64,000 nucleotides of DNA from Antitrichia curtipendula (taxonomy: Eukaryota > Streptophyta > Bryopsida > Hypnales > Leucodontaceae), in the NCBI GenBank assembly GCA_951230915.1, contig OX579637.1, positions 12,400,001 through 12,464,000 of the forward strand. Reading direction: 5' to 3'. Position 1 is the first letter of the stretch; each line of letters opens with the position of its first letter. Below, one piece after another: positions 13,301-25,385 of this stretch. The notes below the pieces were generated by a model. It was given only the letters and a program-made list of their open reading frames with translations. It was not told where the DNA came from and did not search any database. The translations under genes were made by a program, and so were the position numbers.

Positions 13301-13685
13301 TTGAGTACTTAACGAAAATTTTAACTGATGTAGTGCGTTCACTAACGACCATCTCTGGACAACACAAGAGTATTGACCTACTATACTTAATATATCATAA
13401 GCATGATTTGAAGTATACATCTTCGTCGTCGTGATAGTAACTGATGGAATAGAAATCCTAGGAAAAAACTAAGAAGTCGTTGAAGACGTACTTAGACCCA
13501 AGTGCTTTTGCACTGAACGTCTGAGTAACCAAACACCTTATATACACAAATTTGAATAACTCTCAATAACAATGCTAAAACCAGTGAACACAAACAAAGA
13601 CATCTTGCGCTCGAAGGTGTAGAATTTAGCAAATGTGAAAGATAATATCCTAATCCAAACGTGGACTACATGCGATAACTTCTTA

Positions 13686-13706
13686 GCGGGAATGGGAGGG
13701 CGGGAA
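13686..13706. promoter_or_regulatory. Paired GGGAA boxes near the 5' end, copy 1
   Basis: GCGGGAATGGGAGGGCGGGA holds two GCGGGAA words about 14 bases apart. The matching region of copy 2 (59031-59054) has TGGGAATGGAGACGGCGGGA. The GGCGGGAA word is like an E2F binding site (TTTSSCGC on the other strand). Confidence 0.4.
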
Positions 13707-13808
13707 GCAGAGTATAGAATTTTGATATCACATACGTCATGCATAAAGTCACGGGCATTTACTTGGACTTAGATGCATTGTCGTAGCACAAGAAAGCACT
13801 AATCCTCC

Positions 13809-16800
13809 TGTTGGTGTTAATTACTGGCTAAAACACCATTTAGATGACTTGTGTATTGTTCCACAAAGATTTAGTTTGTAATTCCTAGATGATAACCGGA
13901 TCATGATACGAAAATTGATCCTTTATCTCTCACACGCTCATGCATACACACAGGAGGAATTGGAAGTCCTATACTTTCGTGCAAACTTACTCTCAATCCT
14001 AGCTCTTGTAATACTTATACTTGTCTACCTATCTGGAAACCCAAAAGGAGTATCCTAAGCCTATACCTCTTTTGATTCCGGTTATAGTAAGTAAGGTAAC
14101 TTAATAAGAAGTTTAACCTCTATATCAGAGGGATCCGCTAATTGAGATTACGGAAAGCTGCGTTAATTCCTACCCTTCTCAAGTTTATAGTGATTGAAGA
14201 TCCACTTTGAGCAAAATAATAGAAGACAAAGACAACTAGATGTAAGTATTCCCTCACTGCGGATTTGAAAACTAATCCGGACTAGTAAGTCACACATGAA
14301 ACCCTACCATCCCAACTGACTACAACAACAGATTCTATCCAATTCCAGTTCCCAAAGTAGACTTTGGTAATCGGATAACTGAACGGTCCTGACCACTTGT
14401 GTAAGACTTACTTCCGGTAATAACAAAACCTCATCAATACTTCGATCAGCATACGCCTGCCTACTTGCAAAGCGCATCCAACCTGGGAGCAACTATCCTA
14501 TACATAAGTTCACAATAAAAAAAACTCAGCCAGACTTTACTCTCAGTACTCTCAGTTTTCTAACCAAAATCACTTCAACTCCCGGAACCGAATCTAGACA
14601 GAATCTAGGGGCTACTCCTTTGCTCAACACTTGCAAACCACAACTACCCGCACTAAATAATAGTTATAGTATTGTTGGCATACCAATACAAAGCCAAGAC
14701 TTTTCAGACCAGCTCTTATGAAGTGGAAATCTAGAATTTGATTTGCAAAATGAAAGAAAACACAAGTAAGAACACCTAGGGCATGAAACTAATTTCTGCC
14801 CCTAAATAACTAACACCCCAAAGAACCCTAAAAGTCCCAAAGAATAAAGCAAAGGACTAGGGAATGATAGGTCACATTCCCTTATCCATAAAACCGTTGA
14901 CTTCCTACTATGTGGCAGATTTTGCAAATAGTGGATTTCAGATCCAAAATTTTCGGATCCAGTTGTCTAGATGCATTTGCCCTAAAAGTAACTAATAAAT
15001 AGCTTTTCCTACAAAAAACTTGAGTTTTCACCTAACTCCCTACGTCTGCTTCTACAAATCCTCTACCTACTTTTTCCTTGGCCGCTTTTGAGGTGCCTCA
15101 AGTAATTTGGCTATCCCCTTTCCAGTTGGCTACTTCCTATTGATTGAGGATTTGGACACCACTGGTGCCTTACCCTTAGATGGCGTCTAAGCCTTATCCT
15201 TCCCTTTAAAGCACAAAGGAGAAACAACATCCGGTTCCAAGTCATCATCCGGTTTCGTTTCCTCGCCTAATCCTGACCTTGACCTAATATCCTCTTGGTT
15301 CAAATAATCAGGAGACTTGTCATCCTCTCATTTGTTGCTGACAGGCTTCATGACTCTCTAGGGAAAGTCTTGCATCTTCAGACTTCTGCTTCAACTTGGC
15401 CTGAAGATCTTTCACTTGGCCAAATAAATCTCCAATCCTATCCTCTAACTTTTTCACTCCCTTGTTTTGGAAAAGGCCCTCCACTTCCTTATACAAGACA
15501 AAGGGACTGGCCTTTTCTAGTAACTCACATAGTTTCTAAGTGGACTCTCTCTCACCGGAAACTTGATCCTAAACTCTTTTAGCTCCTCTATGATCTTAGT
15601 GAGTGGATCATCTTTCCGGTCAGTTGCCCAAAATGGGTCTTTCCTCCCACTACTCTCGACTAAAGCTTTTCCTTTCCCTTGGATTCTTCTTTCTCCTTCC
15701 AGTCCCGAAGAGACATCTCCGTACTTCTCTTTGTTTACCTCTACTTCTGGTCTCAAATTAATCTCGTATTGGAACATCACTGATGCTGATTTGAAGGCAG
15801 ATCTCTCCTTATCTCTCAGTAGGTCTAGTGACTAATAAATATGGAACAGAAAAGGGCTAAGGGCGGAAGGTTTAGTATTTCCAGCCGTTGTACACATTTT
15901 TAGAACTAGATCTCTCACTACCATACCTCTATGCACCTTTCTCTCTCCTAAAAGTGCCTCAAAGATTGTATTGGCTAAAGTAATTATAATCCGGGTAGGT
16001 CTATCCGGATTCAGGATTGGGACTAGGAGTTCTAATACCCTCCTGTGCCTCTGGTTTGCACAATCTACTACTGCGTAGTCATCCTTGGGGGTCATAGGGT
16101 GAGAAAGCTTACCGCTACAGAACTTGTCCGTCCAGAAAGCCCAGCCTTCCCCTTCCGGTGGAAACCCATATACCAGCAACCAGTGCTCTACTATCTACTC
16201 GTCAATTTGAGCCCTTAGCGTTTTCTCGCACTTGCTAGACGGATCTGCCAAAAACTCCCTCACCATTGCTTTGTCCCTCAGGTTCCATAGGACATCGAGG
16301 AAACTTTGACATCCAATGTGGAACAAATCCTCTTCGAGAGTTTCTCTCTTTCTTCCCTTTGGGCAAACCCGGAACTACTTATCGGAGGGCAACAAGGGAC
16401 TATTCTTCATCTCGTCAACCTTCACCATCTTTCCTCACTCTCTAAGAGAAGACCACACAACTGAAACTTCCCATACTAGAGCAAAAATCTGATTTCAAGT
16501 ATCCAGATTTTACTATCTTCTTCCTCTCTCAATTGTGTACTAAGGAAACCGGAAACTCTAAGCGCTACAACTTCTCTCGCCAACACACTCACACCAACAC
16601 ACAGCCCCTTAGCTCTAAGAAAATCAAAATACAAACTGAATGAGGTGAGTGGAATGAACCCCTATTCACCTTCTCTAGAATCCAAGTCCAGAGCCATTCA
16701 TTTGATCGTTGCGACTATCATGCAGATTTTTCTAACCGTTCCTTTTTTTTATTTAGTTTCCGATAGTATCCGTCAATGTGTAATTGAGTTTTGATTCCGT

Positions 16801-16889
16801 TTCCAGTACATGAAAAGGTCTGCTGGCTGTCTAGGTTGGTCCTTCTGGATTCCGATTAGGTTGAAAAGGTTAATTTCTACCATCAACCA
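13809..16889 (-). mobile_element. Decayed retroelement-like insertion, ends uncertain
   Basis: The interval contains one degraded reading frame (16428 to about 15060, minus) and long non-coding sequence of more balanced composition than its AT-rich flanks. Its plus-strand edges are TGTTGGTG at 13809 and CATCAACCA ending at 16889, loosely inverted and of TG...CA form as in LTR elements. I could not find a pair of long direct repeats, so neither LTRs nor the exact ends are demonstrated. Confidence 0.35.
15060..16428 (-). pseudogene. Plant repeat-encoded protein of unknown function, broken
   Basis: The frame starts at the ATG at 16428 (MVKVDEMKNSPLLPSDK) and stays in one frame for over 300 codons, broken by in-frame stops. 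Downstream blocks are GRKRETLEEDLFHIG, VYGFPPEGEGWAFWTDKF and KDDYAVVDCANQRHRRVLEL. These are followed by FEALLGERKVHRGMVVRDLV and ALSPFLFHIY, then a lysine- and glutamate-rich C-terminus with a probable short coiled coil (KKLEDRIGDLFGQVKDLQAK). The internal stops are TAG, two of them in CAG-like contexts (after PSDK and after QIDE). No protease, reverse transcriptase, RNase H or integrase motif is visible. The pattern is familiar to me from proteins encoded in gymnosperm repeats, possibly gag-like, but I cannot name a family. Confidence 0.55.
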
Positions 16890-17234
16890 TTTTACCTAAC
16901 TTAGATACCCAATGTTCTATTAATCTATAACTCTAGTATTTTATCCCCTTCTATCTTATAGAAACAAAAAATATATGCTACTTCTAATTCTACATGAACA
17001 AACTTATATCTTGTTTTTTAGGTTGCCACATGCGTACCCTCCTATTTGTGAGCAACAACACATGGATAGCTACTAGAATTAATGTAGTACATTGAATTTA
17101 GTTGGCTGTGTGCTCTTGTAGATTCCTTTTCTATAAAATAAAGTCCTACAAACACAATGCGACAAAAAGGGAGGGGGGTTGAATTATTTAATTCTTGTTT
17201 AAACTCATTCCAGCAACATCAAATGTGGGAATAC
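16890..17234. other. AT-rich spacer
   Basis: No gene or repeat structure seen. Confidence 0.4.
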
Positions 17235-17553
17235 CCTTCCAGAGGGCCAAGGTGAATTGACCCCCTCGCTCATCCCCTCCCTAAAACTATAAATTTTTTA
17301 ATTTTTTATGCCTTAATTTTTTTGCAAACTCTAAATTCATATTTGCAATTAAAGGCTCCAAATCAACTAAAAGGGGGGAGAAAACAGATTTACATAACAC
17401 AAAATATCTCTTCTTTTGCCAAATGAAGTGACAATTAATTTTCACCAGGATAAACACCAAGTGATACAAAATGAAGGCTTTTTTTTATATGCACCCCTGG
17501 ATGGACTTTGGCAAGATGAGCGAGGGGGTCAGTTCACCCCAGCCTTCCAGAGG
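17235..17553. mobile_element. Small non-autonomous element with TIRs and 11-bp duplication
   Basis: Direct repeats CCTTCCAGAGG at 17235-17245 and 17543-17553 flank inverted arms. The left arm is GGTGAATTGACCCCCTCGCT (17251 on) and the right arm is its reverse complement with one change (ending 17537). The arms match over 24 bases. An 11-base target duplication with short terminal inverted repeats beginning near a G fits Mutator-like elements; that assignment is inference. There is no coding capacity. Confidence 0.65.
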
Positions 17554-17879
17554 TGCAATTGCCTCTTAAAAAAAAAGGAAGAACTGGAAAATCTCCCAAA
17601 CTCTAGAAAAAGCTGCAATCACATTGGCTGTATGGCTTCTTTTTCATTCTAAATAGTATATTTCCAAAAATAATATATCTTGAAAAATTGAATAGTCAAC
17701 AGAAAGTAATGAATGTACAGTACACTTGTATTCCTTCCAGTAAATGTGGGTTTAGGGTATAGGGTTTGGAGATTTTTGTATATCTTGAATGAATTTCTTT
17801 CAATTATTGGATCCTACAAGTATTTACAAAATTTTCATTTATTAAATGTCTTTGTAATTAATTGTAAAAGAAAAATTGC

Positions 17880-19960
17880 AGAAGTTACAAATGGAGCAAA
17901 GACTTTTTTTTTATGAATTTTTTTAAATTATGCTCGTTTCTGGGAATGCTATAAGTGAAGAGAATTATTTAAACAACATACTTCTAGACTCTCGAGTCTT
18001 AAAAATTCATGAAATTCATACGTGAAAGTTAAAAAAAAAAAATTGTAGAAGTTGCAGATAAAGCAAAGACTTTGAATTTATGAAATTATGTGTGATCATT
18101 CTCATGTTATTTTGGGAATGCTTTGCGCAAATAAAAAAATTAGGATAAGTTACTTTGAGGCCTACAGTCAAGTGTAAACCTATGAAATTCACACGTGAAA
18201 GTATGAAAGAAAAAATTTGTAGAAATTGCGAATGGGATAAAGACTCTTAATTCATTAAATCTTAATTGATCATGCCCATATTAGGAATGTTGTAAGCGAA
18301 TTAAGAAAAAAGAGCAAGTACTTTGGGGCCCAAAAGTGTAAATCCATGAAATTCACACATGAAAGTATGAAATTTATTTTTGTAGAAGTTGTGAATGGAG
18401 CAAAGACTTTTCATCTATGAAAATTTATTTGATCATGTTCATGTTACTTTGGAAATGGCATGAACAAATATGAAATTATAAGACATCAAATACTTTGAGA
18501 TCCCTCAATTCTAAATTCATAAAATTCATACGTGAAAGTTTAAAAAAGCAAAGATTTTAGAAGTTGCAAATGCGGCAAAGATTTTGAATTCATTTGAATT
18601 CAATTAATCATTCTCATGTTTGGAAATGCTTTGTTTAAAGGAAAAAAATTAAATCAGGTACTTTGTGGCCCTTGAGTCTAAATTCATGTAATTCATACAT
18701 GAAAGCTAAAAATATGCACCCACTTAGTTGACCCCAAATGAATCATGAAATTAGTTAATACTTTCATTATTTAATGACTAGTAGTAGTTGTTAAAATTAT
18801 TTTGAATAAGTTCAACTTTTCCAGGTGATTCATGACATTCAAGTATAAAAAAATTGTAATGAAGCTTTAAGTATCCAACTTACAATGATTATGGTACTAA
18901 TGCAAAGTCCATAAAAAATCAAGTGTCCTACAACATTTTTTGTTGTACTTGACGTTCATTTAATAAGGCATGAAATCCTTCCTTGACATGATTGGAACTA
19001 CTATATGAATACATACGGAAAGAAAAAATAATATTTTCATTTGATTTTTCCAAAAAAAAAAAAAAAAATATATAATTAAGCTGTATCTTGGAATTAAAAA
19101 AACCTTCATCTCTAAATATAGTTGACTGTTAACATTAGGATAAAAAAAGACTATGGAAGTTGAAAAGAATGTAGAGAATTAAAATGCTTCCTAATCTTTA
19201 CATGATGTAAATATTCATGATATTGATGCCCACAATTTTTTCTTGTCATTTTTAATTGATCATGCTCCTGTTTCGAAATATTCATGCAAAATAAATAAAT
19301 TCCAAACATTTACTTTGAGGCCTCTGAGGCTTAATTCATGAAATTCATATATGAAAGTAAAAAAAAAGAATTGTAGAAGTTGAAAACTGAAGAAAGACTT
19401 TTAGTTTATGGAAATTTATTTGATCATGCTAATGTTTGGGAATACTATAAGTAAGTTTTTTAAATTAAATCACGTATTTTTGGAGCTCCAAGTCTAAATT
19501 CATGAAATTTGTATGTGAAAGTTTAAAAAAATGAATAGTACAAGTTGGAAACGGAGCAAAGACTCTAAGTTCGTGGAATTTTAATTGATCATGCTTATGT
19601 TTGGAAGTACAATATGTGAAATTTTTTTTTTAATCATGTACTTTTGGAGCCCCAAGAGTTACACAATTCTTTCTTCTATGGTTTCACGTCAAAATTCCAT
19701 AAATTTGGACTTGGAAGCCCTAAAGTACATGACATGGCTGGTTCAATTTTTTTTCTTTTGCACATAAGGTACCCCAAAATGTGCATGATCCTAAATATTT
19801 CATAAACTATAAATCATAACATCATTTGTATCTTTAGTCTAAATTCATGAAATTTGTACATGAAAGTGAAGAAAAAATGAATTGCACAGGTTGAAAATGG
19901 AGCAAAGACTATGAGTTCATGGAATATTTTTTTAAATTATCAATTTATAATTTTTTCTAA
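17880..19960. repeat. Old diverged satellite, period about 170 bp
   Basis: The word family GAAGTTGNNAATGGAGCAAAGAC recurs at 17881, 18048, 18222, 18385, 18560, 19376, 19541 and 19886. Spacings are 163-175 bases or multiples of that. Each unit also holds CATGAAATTCATACGTGAAAG and TTGATCATGCTCATGTTTGG. Units have diverged strongly, and the 18740-19330 part is the most decayed. Confidence 0.7.
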
Positions 19961-21561
19961 AGCTTCTTTATTGTTCTTATATATTAGTTCTTTTATAATT
20001 CTTTCAACATTTGCAATTATTAACCCATAATTAAACGTCGTGATGAAATGCATGATACATAATGTCTTGTGCAGTACACACTGCAACAATTGAATGATCC
20101 AAAATTTTGGTTCTAAATAGAATAAATATTCTACAACTGTTTCACTTCTGAGGAGTGCATCTTGTATTCCTTAATCCAATGATTGATTCTGACGGTGATG
20201 AAAATGGATGATTTCCATAGTCACCTATTTGTTGTGTAAGGATTAAAGACATGCTCTAGTAAAATGGGTAAGGGTTTAGGGTATGGACTCCCGGGTTTAG
20301 CTAGGGTGAAGCAAGGTGTTGAGAATTGTGTGCCTCCCTAGGGTTTGCCATTTTGAGTTCTCCTTCTCATTCTGTTCTTTGCTACTTGTTCAATGAGGGT
20401 TTCAATTGCGTTAGCGTGTTAGAGTTTTGTTAGCATATGCACCTCCTAATTCTTCTGATTCAGTTCTTCATGCCTTGTTGCAAATCACGTTCTTACAAAG
20501 TCACGTTTTTCTTCACCGATTTTTGATTCGACAAAGGAGGGAGACCGTGGGAGGGTCGTATTGCATCAAAACTGCGGTTGGATGCAAGAAGGAAAGCGCG
20601 CAAGGGTCATCACTACGTCACTGCATCAAAATTGAAACCTTGTGTTGAAATTGAAGTAGCTGAAACTTCAAGTAGCTCAAGAACTCCCAAACTTAAGGTA
20701 GCCCAAGAACTCCTAGATTGTGGGCATTATTTTTTGTAGTTTGGAGGTTGAATGTGGATTAGAATCAAGTTTTTGTATGGATGTTGGGTTCAATCTTGTA
20801 TGTGTTTGGGTCTAGGTATTGAGCATGTTCAAGTTTTAGTGTTTCGAGTTTTAGTTGTAATTTTCAGTAGAATTTTGTGTGTGTGTAAGTTTACGGTGTG
20901 AAGATTTTATTTTCAGTTTTCATACAAGTTGCGCACTTGCTTGGATTTCATTCAGCTCCTGGATTTAGGATGTTCTCGTTGCAAAGTAGAGAGTTGGTGG
21001 AATAGAAAGAAGATTTGTGTTCATAGGTTTAAGCTTAGTGTTTACGTTGTAAAGATTGTGTTTTTTGTTTTCTTAAAACTTGCGGACCTTTTGGAATTTG
21101 ATTAAATTGAGAGTCTGTAGATTCATGATTTTGTTCATAGATTTTTATTTAGGATTTGTGTAGTGAAGATCGTTTTTTCTCTTTCAATTAAGCTTGCATA
21201 CAAGTGAGTTGTTCTTTTCCTGTGCAACAGAAACAACACTACATTGTGAAAAATAAGAACTCAATTTGCATTATTGTTCTTAATCTGCAAGTTTCAGAAC
21301 AACACATCAAGGACTTTGGAAGCTTTAGAAGAATTTTTGAACCTTGGAACTTCTTCTGTGCAGGTATGGACATGTTGTTTGTTTACAATACGTTATTTTT
21401 ATAATGCCAAAATTTTAGTGTTGCAAATTCTATTGACGTTCTTGTTGTTTGCTTATGATTTAGGATTTAGGAGTACTTCAGGTTGAGGGTGTAGGGTTTT
21501 ATTTAGGTGAAGTTGTAGATATCAAGCTCATAAATTAGGAAATACTAAATTCATGCACAAT
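19961..21561. other. Unassigned DNA with telomere-like words
   Basis: A less AT-rich stretch at 20250-20700 contains GGGTAAGGGTTTAGGG at about 20268. Several short open frames occur (20427-20648, 21204-21404) but none has a recognisable motif. Nothing else is supported. Confidence 0.35.
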
Positions 21562-22335
21562 TCAGGTCAATTACAGTTCAAGTCAACAACAAATCAGGTC
21601 GACTTCCAAAGAAAACAAAGAAATGCTTGAACTTATAATAGTAATTAAGAAGTCTATTCAAATCAACCCGACCTAAAAAGTTTATAATCGTAAACTCGAC
21701 AGAAGAAGTCAAGTCAAACCATGCGATGTGTACGACAAATGCCTACATCCCCTCCTACTTCAAGTCGAGTTGACCTAAATATGAAATACCAAAGATTAGG
21801 ACAATCTAGCAAGTCAACAAAGTAGTTGGAGATATTCAAGTTGAACCGACCTGAAAGTTCATCAAAGCAACAGAATACCAAAAAGAGCATGCAAACAATT
21901 ATGCCCCGGACGACAATGTTCAAACCAACTCGACGTGAAACACTTCTACTAAATCATAAACAATACACAAAAAAAATACCACTAGACAAACTGAGGAACA
22001 CGAATGAAGGTCATTCAGATTGACCCAACCTAAAACACCACAATAGAAATAGAAAGTCAGAGAGAAATCCGATCTAGAGACTTTTGAGAATACGTACAAT
22101 ACTACCAATTACATGCAAAAATTTCATTGTTTGCACTACTAAAAACAATTGTATAAGTATACATGACTCTAGTTCAGACCGAGTCAATCTAAAATGCATT
22201 TCCTTGACAAAACAGATGTAAAGAGAAGACATAAATATCAAATGAATAGAAAGGAAATATAAAAGAAGTACAATAACGCTGCACTGTCTTCACCAACTTA
22301 GTGTTCAACATCAATTTAGGTCGACTTGACCTGAA
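21562..22335. promoter_or_regulatory. Palindrome array upstream of the QHS gene
   Basis: The same palindrome family as at the DUF7869 genes: half sites at 21562, 21594 and 21661, and fuller sites at 21761 (CAAGTCGAGTTGACCTAAAT), 21835, 22015, 22173 and 22315 (TTTAGGTCGACTTGACCTGA). The last ends 34 bases before the probable start codon at 22369. Confidence 0.7.
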
Positions 22336-23800
22336 TCTAAGAATTGTATGTCTAACTTATTTTGCAAGATGGAAGATCAGATACTGAAGTTGGAGGTATT
22401 CTACAAGAAGTGTAAAACTATCAATGTTGAGGAGGACGGAGACTACTTCGATCGCGGTGGAGAGTATTGGGAGTTCCAGAATCCCAATAGGATTCAATAC
22501 TGGAGTCTAAACATGATACCCTTCAAAAACATCATATGCTTTGCAGTGCAATACAAGGACACTGAACCATACTTCCCAATCTCCTTTGACAAAGAAATCA
22601 AAGAAATTGTCCACAATCTGGGACCCATAATAAAAATCCACTAAACGACTGCACAGACAGGACTACCCGAGGAAGATCAGTAACACTTCACGCTGGTCCT
22701 AGACTCCTTGAAAGTAGAATTCAATGTCTCACATTTCATCCGGTCTTTGGAACCAATAGACTATAGAACAGAGATTCCAGAATTGGAGAAGAAAATTGAC
22801 CTAGGCTTCTTTAAAATGCCAAGTGGAAGGATTGTGGTCGGCAAGAGCTTGTGCGCTAAGTTGAGGATTCTCCTTGTTGGCTTCCCTATACTAAAGGCCA
22901 AACTACAAGCAAAGCAGAAGGACATGACTCCAAGGTTGGTTTCCACCGGAAGTCCGAGTGGAATAGAAGGACAGGGGTCAATGGGAACTCCAAGAACGCA
23001 GCAGAGTCGTGGGACAAGAAAGAGTAAGCAAGCGAGTGCAACCTTGTCAAACCCAAAGAAAAGCAATTTGGCATCGTTGTCTGCAATTGTACCATTCGAT
23101 AAAGATGCAAGCGCATCTGCAGTTGGGAAACAAAGCTTCATTTCCATAGTAACTGATGTACCTGTGGCGTCTGATTCAAAGCAAACACACGATTACAATG
23201 CCTTGACGGCTACTTACAAAGCATACTGGAAGAATTGAACAAATGCTTATGTCTTTGATCGAGAAGAGAAAAGGACAATATCCATTGACGAGCTTATTGG
23301 GGCACCTGCATACTTAAACATTCGTAGCTACGAGCAAAGACTGGCCGAGGATGTTATGACGTTTTTGTGTGAGATGCCTGACAAGTCCACAAAGCAAACA
23401 CTATGTGTCATGCTTGTAGATCAGATTGAAAAATCCACACCCGAGTCTTGGCCGCTTCTGAAGAACAAGAATTTCTACATTATAAACGACCAGCACAGTG
23501 TAATTGCAAGCAAGCTGATGGTGACAAAGAGACTAGACAAAGAGATTGTGAAAAACTTTCGATAGTGGGAGTGCTACGTGGTTTGGTCATCAGATGGTGA
23601 AAAGCTCCATGTCATCTCTGTGTACTACAATCAAGTAAATCACTTTGTTGCCATGAAGCCGTCATGGTCCACTAACATCCTCAAAGCAAGGGAAGTATGG
23701 GAAATTATGGCTAAATCCAAAAATCCCAAAGAGTTGCACTGGTTGGAAAGAAGTCCAATGCCAGGTGGAACACGGACAACAAATCAAGGTATGCACATCA

Positions 23801-23888
23801 TATCGATTCGACCTGAACCACACAATTCACTCAATCTATACCATTCACATGATTGAAGGCTACAATTGAGGTTGACTAGACCTGAATC
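23801..23888. promoter_or_regulatory. Two palindromes inside the first intron of the QHS gene
   Basis: TATCGATTCGACCTGAACC at 23801 and TTGAGGTTGACTAGACCTGA at 23866 are variants of the upstream palindrome, within the 140-base intron. Confidence 0.55.
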
Positions 23889-25362
23889 ATGCTTACTAAT
23901 TGAACTATGATGCTTCTCGCTTGTGTAGGAATTGTCTTGGGCAATGTACAAGTGTTTCGCCATGCTCGATGTTGTGAAGGCCCAAAAAGCAGCAAAAGGC
24001 AAAGACGCAAAAGAAAAGTTTAAGATTGTGAATGAGCTCAAGATTATCACTACTCTTGATGAAGTCTTCAGCTTATGGAGCGAAGTGATTTTGAGTGCAG
24101 CTCACGAGGAGCTCTTGGACCTAGACACCCGCATGAAATTTAACATGAAACCAAGCTGGAAGCTAGAGAGCAGGAACTTAACCCACAAATTCTTTAAGTG
24201 GCTTGGCAATCTTTCATTGTATAACCTGACAAAGCTGGTGAAGTACGTCCTTCATCAAGAGCCAAGAAAAAAGAATAAGAATATCCGAAGGTGACAATAA
24301 AACTCATTACGGGTGTGCTCAAAAGTTGCTACACATGCAAGGAGTGGGACGAGCGTTGGAAGCAGAAGTACCTTGTAAAGAGGGAACTGCACCTCATTGA
24401 TCCAACCTTGAGATTATTGAATTCCGTGGACGAGTTGAACGTGGAGGAGTGGAGGGAATTCAAGAGAAGTTGGAACTTCATGCGCGCCACGATGAACGTC
24501 CTTCTCGAGCAATTTGGAGACGACTAATGGACAGAAGCAAAGCAATCGAGAGCAAGGAACAAATCCGCAAAGGAAATGTCACCATACGTGGCCCAATTCT
24601 TTAAGGTGTTTCTTAAGTGCAGGAATAATTTTGTCCCACCAATGTTTGTCGCTCACTACTGACCATATGACATCAACACAGAAGAGCACCAGGATTGGCT
24701 GAAGGAGGCAATGACTATTGACCATTTGAAGAACATGGCGTTTGGTGTATGGGAGATGAGGTACACTCCTATTATTCTAAACAAGCAGAAGTGCACAACA
24801 TCCAACCCGCTCTTCACAGCTGCCTTGAGATTGTTCCAAGAGAATGGACATTGAGGACGTCCAAAATTGGCTTCTGATAGCTTCAAATCTCACTGAGCAC
24901 ACGCGGCTTCTCCACAACATTGAGTCAAATGATGTACTGAAGGAGTACAAGATGTCTTTCTTGGACTACATGCCAACAAGTTAAGAGAAGATGGGCGACT
25001 ACTCCGTCACCAACAAGAAGGTGGTTGAAAAAGTTTATCTGACATTCCTGCAAAGCCCAAACAACAGAAACTATATTGATCTTAGGGCATTGTATGACGC
25101 TCCTAATACCGATACATATACAAAGTTACAGCTATACAATGAACTCAAATTCAGAATCAACAATACAGAGTTGCGGATGGAGTTCTATCTTTGTATTTTA
25201 AGAAAATCTTGCACTCTTGGGGCGAATGTTCTGTCCCTCTTTATTGGCTCTAAATTCACATGTGCTGCAATGGTAAGAAAACCAAACGTTCATGTACATT
25301 ATGCATGAATTTCTTTGTCAATAAGTTTGCGTCGACGTAAAGTTAATTGTTTGTGAATGTTG

Positions 25363-25385
25363 TTCAGTTCAACCCGATCTGAATT
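25363..25385. promoter_or_regulatory. Palindrome inside the second intron of the QHS gene
   Basis: TTCAGTTCAACCCGATCTGA followed by ATT is another variant site, within the proposed intron 25273-25433. Confidence 0.5.

Larger units (their letters stand above)
9148..13740 (-). mobile_element. DUF7869-type DNA element, copy 1
   Basis: The left edge is set by comparison with copy 2: both begin AACRYTATATTCATTATTTT (9148 here, 53992 there) and stay similar through a hairpin, a tRNA-like block and the gene. The right edge is less certain. The last similarity to copy 2 that I see is the GGGAATGG...GGCGGGAAG block at 13686-13706, so I place the end near 13740. Order on the minus strand: upstream block, palindrome array, DUF7869 gene, tRNA-like block, hairpin. 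I found no matching terminal inverted repeat at the right edge, so the transposition class is open. Confidence 0.55.

Noticed and set aside
9148..13740. Helitron for the DUF7869 elements
   Set aside because: There is a hairpin near one end, but no CTRR end after it, no TC start seen and no Rep/helicase gene.
13809..16889. Full LTR retrotransposon with two LTRs
   Set aside because: No pair of long direct repeats and no polymerase motifs were found; only the TG...CA-like edges suggest it.
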